Assembly: GCA_035571875.1 (NCBI GenBank)
Contig: DATNBR010000065.1
Location: 4,166 to 68,165 of the forward strand
Length of the DNA: 64,000 bases
Reading direction: 5' to 3'
From: Parafrigoribacterium_A sp035571875
GTDB taxonomy: Bacteria; Actinomycetota; Actinomycetes; Actinomycetales; Microbacteriaceae
This document shows, one piece after another, positions 59,950-64,000 of this stretch (position 1 is its first letter; each line of letters opens with the position of its first letter). The translations under genes were made by a program, and so were the position numbers. Under the pieces are notes generated by a model that saw nothing but the letters and a program-made list of their open reading frames with translations, did no database searches and had not been told where the DNA came from.

Positions 59950-60768
59950 TTAGGAGAGTCCCACCCACGCGAGCAGTGGATCTGAGATCGCCATGGCAGC
60001 GACTGCGGCTCCGCCGGCGAGAACCGCCAGGCCCACGTACAGCCAACTGCGTGCGCGACGATTCGCGGCCTCGACCTCGCGCCGAAGCCGGTCGAAGCGC
60101 TGCGCGTGCCTTTCGGCGTCATGGCTGGCTTCGGCGGTCGGCTGCCAGCGGCCGGGCAACTCCGCAACCGTGGAGAGGTAGTCGATCGTGTCATCGGAGA
60201 GCATCCTCGGGAGCCCGGCGAACCACCGCGCGACCCTGGCGGATTCGGTGACCGCGACATCCGGAGTGTGCAGCGAGAGCGAGCGCGGCTCGACCACGAC
60301 GATGACCGGTGTGACCTCGATGTGGGTTCCGGCGATGTCGCTGAACTGCAGCGATGCGTCCTCCGCGTCGCGCTTGGCGGCTTCGACACAGCCGTTCCTG
60401 CGACCGTTGACCATGAACCTCGCCCCACCGACGCGCACGCGCTTGGCCGAGAAGCTCTTGGTGGTCACGGTGAAGATTCCGGGCGGCCCGATGATGAGGT
60501 GGTCGGGCCCGTCGCCGGCGATGGCTTCGAGCACCGTGAATTCCTCGCCGAGGCGCGAGTACACCGTGGCCGAGCGCGCCCCGCTCAGTGCCGCACGATA
60601 GTCGGCACGCGCCTCACGGCGCAGCGGGCTCACTCCGAAAAAACGCGCGATGACACCGCGCTGGCGTGCGTTCAGTTGGGCACGCAGACACTCTTCGAGC
60701 ACGGATGATTCCGGGCCGCGGGTGGACAGTCCTGGCGCGAATACTCCGTGGGTTGCAATTCCAGTCAT
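59950..60768 (-). CDS. NERD-domain membrane protein
   Basis: 272 residues. Nuclease-related domain: SRLGEEFTVLEAIAGDGPDHLIIGPPGIFTVTTKSFSAKRVRVGG, with a Thr-Lys in place of the usual charged site, then VTPVIVVVE. A coiled-coil-like segment and one C-terminal helix (about 245-265) follow. Start has GGAGAG. Function unknown; NERD proteins are suspected DNA processors. Confidence 0.85.
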   Translation of the reverse strand: MTGIATHGVFAPGLSTRGPESSVLEECLRAQLNARQRGVIARFFGVSPLRREARADYRAALSGARSATVYSRLGEEFTVLEAIAGDGPDHLIIGPPGIFTVTTKSFSAKRVRVGGARFMVNGRRNGCVEAAKRDAEDASLQFSDIAGTHIEVTPVIVVVEPRSLSLHTPDVAVTESARVARWFAGLPRMLSDDTIDYLSTVAELPGRWQPTAEASHDAERHAQRFDRLRREVEAANRRARSWLYVGLAVLAGGAAVAAMAISDPLLAWVGLS

Positions 60769-60917
60769 TGCTCTCCCCGGGTCGGATCACCCGAGCGTAC
60801 GCCCGCTCCAGCGCCCCAAAAAGCCCCCAAAAGGGAGCACGACGGGGGCGCGGTGCTCCCACCGACACGGCCGCCCGATTCGTCGAATCGTCCGCAACCG
60901 GCAGCGCGGGCCCGGGC

Positions 60918-63365
60918 TCAACGGCCCCTGGTGCGACCCTCGTTGTCACCACCGGTGTCGTCCGTGTTCTCGCCCGAGCCGTTGAACGGCAGGCCGAGCA
61001 CACCGGCGACATCAGGCGGGTCTTCCCCGTGCTCGCGCGTGTACGCCCGGTGGGCGATGCGCTCGTCATCCATGCGCTGGGACAGGCTCGCGTAGGTGAC
61101 GGCGAACCCGGGTACGCGACGAATGACGTCCATCACGAGCCGAAATCGATCGAGGTCGTTGAGCATGAGCATGTCGAACGGGGTCGTGGTGGTGCCCTGC
61201 TCCTTGAAACCCCGCACGTGCAGATTCGCATGGTTCGTGCGGCGGTAGGTGAGCCGGTGGATGAGCGTGGGATAGCCGTGGAACGCGAAGATCACCGGCT
61301 TGTCCCTGGTGAACACGGCGTCGAATTCGTCGCTCGTGAGCCCGTGCGGATGCTCGCTGCTGTCCTGTAGGCGCATCAGGTCGACGACGTTGACGAACCG
61401 CACGCGCAGTTCGGGGATCTCCGCCTTGAGGATCTGCACGGCAGCCATCGCCTCGACGGTGGGGATGTCGCCCGCGCAGGCCATGACGACATCCGGATCT
61501 TCGCCAGGCACCTCGGTGCCCGCCCAGTCCCACACTCCCACTCCGCGAGCGCCGTGTGCCCTCGCCTCCTCGAGGCTCAGCAGCGTGGCGGTGGGCTGCT
61601 TGCCCGCAACGATCACGTTGATGTAGTCGCGCGTGGCGAAGCAGTGTTCGGCCGTGACCAGGAGGGAATTCGCGTCGAACGGCAGGTAGACGCGAACGAT
61701 GCGCGCCTGCTTGTTGACGACGTGATCGAGAAAGCCCGGGTCCTGGTGCGAGAAGCCGTTGTGGTCCTGCCGCCAGACGTGGGACGACAGCAGATAGGTG
61801 AAGGATGCGACGGGCCGCCGCCACTCGACGTGCGCGCTCGACTCGAGCCACTTCGCATACTGGTTGAACATCGAGTCGACGATGTGGATGAACGCCTCGT
61901 AGGACGTGAACAGGCCGTGGCGGCCCGTGAGCAGGTAGCCCTCGAGCAGTCCCTGGGTGAGGTTCTCATTGAGCACCTCGATCACCCGGCCCTCTTTCGC
62001 GAGGTGCTCGTCCGTGGGCAGCACCTCGGCCTGCCACGCCTTCGAGGTCACCTCGTAGACGTCGTCGAGACGATTGGATGCCGTCTCATCGGGCCCGAAG
62101 ATGCGGAAGTTCGTGGGATTGGCCGCGATGAGGTCGCGCAGCCATCCGCCGAGCACCCGAGTGGGCTCGGCGAGCGCCCCCCGGCCGCCCACGAGTTCGA
62201 CCGCGTGCCGCTCGAGCGGCGGCAGTGAAAGTGCCCGTAGGAGGAGGCCGCCGTTGGCGTGTGGATTGGCGCTCATCCGTCGGTCGCCTTTCGGCCGCGC
62301 CGGGGCGAGCGCGTTCGCCGGTGCGCCATCGGCGGAGAAGAGTTCCGAGGGGCGGTAGCTCTTCAGCCAGTTCTCCAGTTGCGCCAGATGCTCGGGGTTG
62401 TCGCGCACGCCGGTGAGCGGCACCTGGTGGGCCCGCCAGGTGTTCTCGACGGGAAGCCCGTCGACCATCCTCGGGCCGGTCCAGCCCTTGGGGGTGCGCA
62501 GGATGATCATGGGCCAGGCTGGGCGATCCTGGTCGCCGTCGTCTCGGGCGGCACGCTGGATCGCGGCGATGTCGTCCTGGGCGCTCTCCAGCGCCGCAGC
62601 CATCCGCTCGTGCACGAGCATGGCATCTTCGCCGTCGTAACCGCCCGCGACGATGCGCGGCGAATAGCCGTAGCCGCGGAACAGGCTGAGCAGCTCCTCC
62701 TCCGGGATGCGGGAGAGGATCGTCGGATTGGCGATCTTGTAGCCGTTGAGGTTCAGGATCGGCAGCACCGCGCCGTCGGTGGCGGGATTCAGGAACTTGT
62801 TGAGATGCCAGCTCGCGGCCAGCGTGGCGGTCTCTGCCTCGCCGTCACCGATCACGCAGGCGGCGAGGAGACCAGGATTGTCGAGCACCGCTCCGTAGGC
62901 GTGCACGAGCGAGTAGCCGAGTTCGCCTCCCTCGTTGATGGACCCGGGCGTCTCGGGGGCGGCGTGCGAGGGTATGCCGCCGGGGAACGAGAACTGGCGG
63001 AACAGCCGACGCATGCCCTCCCGGTCGGCGGTGACCTCCGTGAAGAGCTGCGAGTAGGTGCCGTCGAGCCAGGTGTTGGCGACGATGCCTGGGCCACCGT
63101 GGCCCGGGCCGGTGATGTAGATGACGTCGAGATCGCGCTCGACGATGAGGCGGTTCAGGTGGGCCCACACGAGGTTGAGCGCCGGCGTCGTGCCCCAGTG
63201 TCCGAGCAGCCGAGGCTTGATATCGGATGGCTCCAGCGGTCTCTCGAGCAGCGGATTGTCGAGCAGGTAGATCTGCCCGACCGAGAGGTAGTTCGCCGCG
63301 CGCCACCACCCGTCGACCACATCGAGCTGCACCGTGCCCTGGTCGCCTGCCGTACGCTCCGCCAT
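60918..63365 (-). CDS. xfp: Xylulose-5-phosphate/fructose-6-phosphate phosphoketolase
   Basis: TPP enzyme that splits xylulose-5-P (or fructose-6-P) with phosphate to acetyl-P and a triose/tetrose phosphate. 815 residues, normal. GHWGTTPALNLVWAHLN, GPGHGGPG, TPP motif GDGEAETATLAASWHLNKFLNP, HGLFTSYEAFIHIVDSM, and SSHVWRQDHNGFSHQDPGFLDH. An acetate kinase or phosphate acetyltransferase partner is not in the window. TAGGCT six bases before the ATG: leaderless. Confidence 0.95.
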   Translation of the reverse strand: MAERTAGDQGTVQLDVVDGWWRAANYLSVGQIYLLDNPLLERPLEPSDIKPRLLGHWGTTPALNLVWAHLNRLIVERDLDVIYITGPGHGGPGIVANTWLDGTYSQLFTEVTADREGMRRLFRQFSFPGGIPSHAAPETPGSINEGGELGYSLVHAYGAVLDNPGLLAACVIGDGEAETATLAASWHLNKFLNPATDGAVLPILNLNGYKIANPTILSRIPEEELLSLFRGYGYSPRIVAGGYDGEDAMLVHERMAAALESAQDDIAAIQRAARDDGDQDRPAWPMIILRTPKGWTGPRMVDGLPVENTWRAHQVPLTGVRDNPEHLAQLENWLKSYRPSELFSADGAPANALAPARPKGDRRMSANPHANGGLLLRALSLPPLERHAVELVGGRGALAEPTRVLGGWLRDLIAANPTNFRIFGPDETASNRLDDVYEVTSKAWQAEVLPTDEHLAKEGRVIEVLNENLTQGLLEGYLLTGRHGLFTSYEAFIHIVDSMFNQYAKWLESSAHVEWRRPVASFTYLLSSHVWRQDHNGFSHQDPGFLDHVVNKQARIVRVYLPFDANSLLVTAEHCFATRDYINVIVAGKQPTATLLSLEEARAHGARGVGVWDWAGTEVPGEDPDVVMACAGDIPTVEAMAAVQILKAEIPELRVRFVNVVDLMRLQDSSEHPHGLTSDEFDAVFTRDKPVIFAFHGYPTLIHRLTYRRTNHANLHVRGFKEQGTTTTPFDMLMLNDLDRFRLVMDVIRRVPGFAVTYASLSQRMDDERIAHRAYTREHGEDPPDVAGVLGLPFNGSGENTDDTGGDNEGRTRGR

Positions 63366-63371
63366 GTGCTC

Positions 63372-63377
63372 AGCCTA
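63372..63377 (-). promoter_or_regulatory. -10 box of the phosphoketolase gene
   Basis: TAGGCT six bases before ATG 63365, in the 41-base gap to the upstream gene. Confidence 0.55.
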
Positions 63378-63406
63378 GGCAGTGCGCGTGGGGATGGACA
63401 GGGACT

Positions 63407-64000
63407 TTAGTACTCTTCGTGCGACTCAGGATCGCCGTCCCAGAGGCGCCCGGACTCGAGCGCGGAGATCGCCCGCACCTCGGCGTCGGTGAGTTCGAAA
63501 CCGAAGACATCGAGGTTCTCCCGCTGCCTGTCGGCATCGCCGGACTTCGGGATCGGAACGGCACCGTGCTGCACGTGCCAGCGCAGGACGACCTGGGTGG
63601 GCGTGACGCCGTGCGCCTCGGCGGCGGCGGTCACCGCGCGCTCCCCCGTCACCGAATTGCCCTTGGCGAGCGGACTCCAGCTCTGGGTGACGATGCCGTG
63701 CGCCTCATGAAAGGCGCGGAGCTTCGGCTGCGGAAACCGCGGGTGCAACTCGACCTGGTTCACCGCCGGGGTGACTCCGGTCTCGCTCGCGAGTCGGGTG
63801 AGGTATTCCTCGGTGAAGTTGCTGACGCCGATGGAGCGCACCCGGCCGGCCTCGCGGAGCGCGATCATCGCCTGCCACGACTCGACGTACTTTCCCTGGC
63901 GCGGCAGTGGCCAGTGGATGAGGTAGAGATCGACATAGTCGAGCCCCAGGTTCTCACGCGACTCCTCGAAGCTCGCGAGCGTCTCGTCGTAGCCGTGGTG
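63407..64000 (-). CDS. Aldo/keto reductase, 2,5-diketo-gluconate reductase type (5' end off the window)
   Basis: The visible part starts mid-barrel with HHGYDETLASFEESRENLGLDYVDLYLIHWP, including catalytic-site His, then GVSNFTEEYLTRL, NQVELHPRFPQPKLRAF and IPKSGDADRQRENLDVFGFELTDAEV, the family end. About 198 codons are seen; some 75-80 N-terminal residues lie beyond position 64000. Different subfamily from the reductase at 45672. Confidence 0.93.
   Translation of the reverse strand, partial: HHGYDETLASFEESRENLGLDYVDLYLIHWPLPRQGKYVESWQAMIALREAGRVRSIGVSNFTEEYLTRLASETGVTPAVNQVELHPRFPQPKLRAFHEAHGIVTQSWSPLAKGNSVTGERAVTAAAEAHGVTPTQVVLRWHVQHGAVPIPKSGDADRQRENLDVFGFELTDAEVRAISALESGRLWDGDPESHEEY

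Overview
The window is high-G+C chromosomal DNA from an actinobacterium, probably Micrococcales and most likely Microbacteriaceae. Gene order points there (hflX, dapF, miaA, miaB, recX, recA, DUF3046, clgR, pncC, pgsA, ftsK, rnj, dapA, dapB, M16 protease, pnp, rpsO all on one strand). So do the many leaderless starts behind TAnnnT boxes and short dispersed repeats of a kind I associate with this family. The lineage is inferred from content, not from a search. I see no prophage, transposase, CRISPR array, tRNA or rRNA.

Layout, left to right. 1-6640: arginine operon read leftwards, argC-argJ-argB-argD-argF-argH, with 1-4 base overlaps from argC to argF and no argR or argG. 6640-10525: pheS-pheT. 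10546-13841: a gluABCD-type glutamate/polar amino acid ABC importer. 13930-16390: infC-rpmI-rplT and a SpoU-family RNA methyltransferase; infC starts at an AUC codon. 16685-17068: DUF1844 protein, facing a leftward histidine block (hisC-hisB-hisH-hisA/priA-sseB-like) across a long hairpin. 21124-22467: divergent LysM gene and lexA with SOS boxes between them. 22464-25536: DUF4184 membrane protein, hflX and a small-molecule or RNA methyltransferase. 25541-30739: dapF, miaA, miaB, recX, recA. 31012-38632: DUF3046, clgR, pncC, pgsA, ftsK, rnj, dapA. 38755-40744: thioredoxin-like, DUF4395 and TIGR01777 genes on the plus strand. 40755-44615: TPR-like membrane protein, dapB, GNAT, phosphatase and M16 protease. 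44969-47271: TetR regulator, aldo/keto reductase and a membrane protein. 47330-49582: pnp. 50024-52862: pntAA-pntAB-pntB transhydrogenase. 53034-58871: IclR regulator, FMN reductase/LLM monooxygenase pair, apt, nitronate monooxygenase, an unknown protein, a small membrane protein and a YhhN protein. 58984-63365: rpsO, membrane protein, NERD protein and phosphoketolase. The right edge cuts an aldo/keto reductase.

How the genes work together: three lysine/peptidoglycan genes (dapA, dapB, dapF), an SOS core (lexA, recA-recX, a LysM gene in the position of the mycobacterial/corynebacterial SOS division inhibitors), tRNA anticodon-loop modification (miaA, miaB), RNA turnover (rnj, pnp) and two amino-acid pathways. 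The region is mostly core genome. The points most worth a second look are regulatory: a short Arg-rich reading frame inside alternating hairpin arms directly before argC, a structured leader of about 200 nt on recA overlapped by an SOS box, a coding-like segment in frame after the recX stop, the AUC start and long disordered tail of IF3, and a common TAnnnT-N6/7-start arrangement on many genes.
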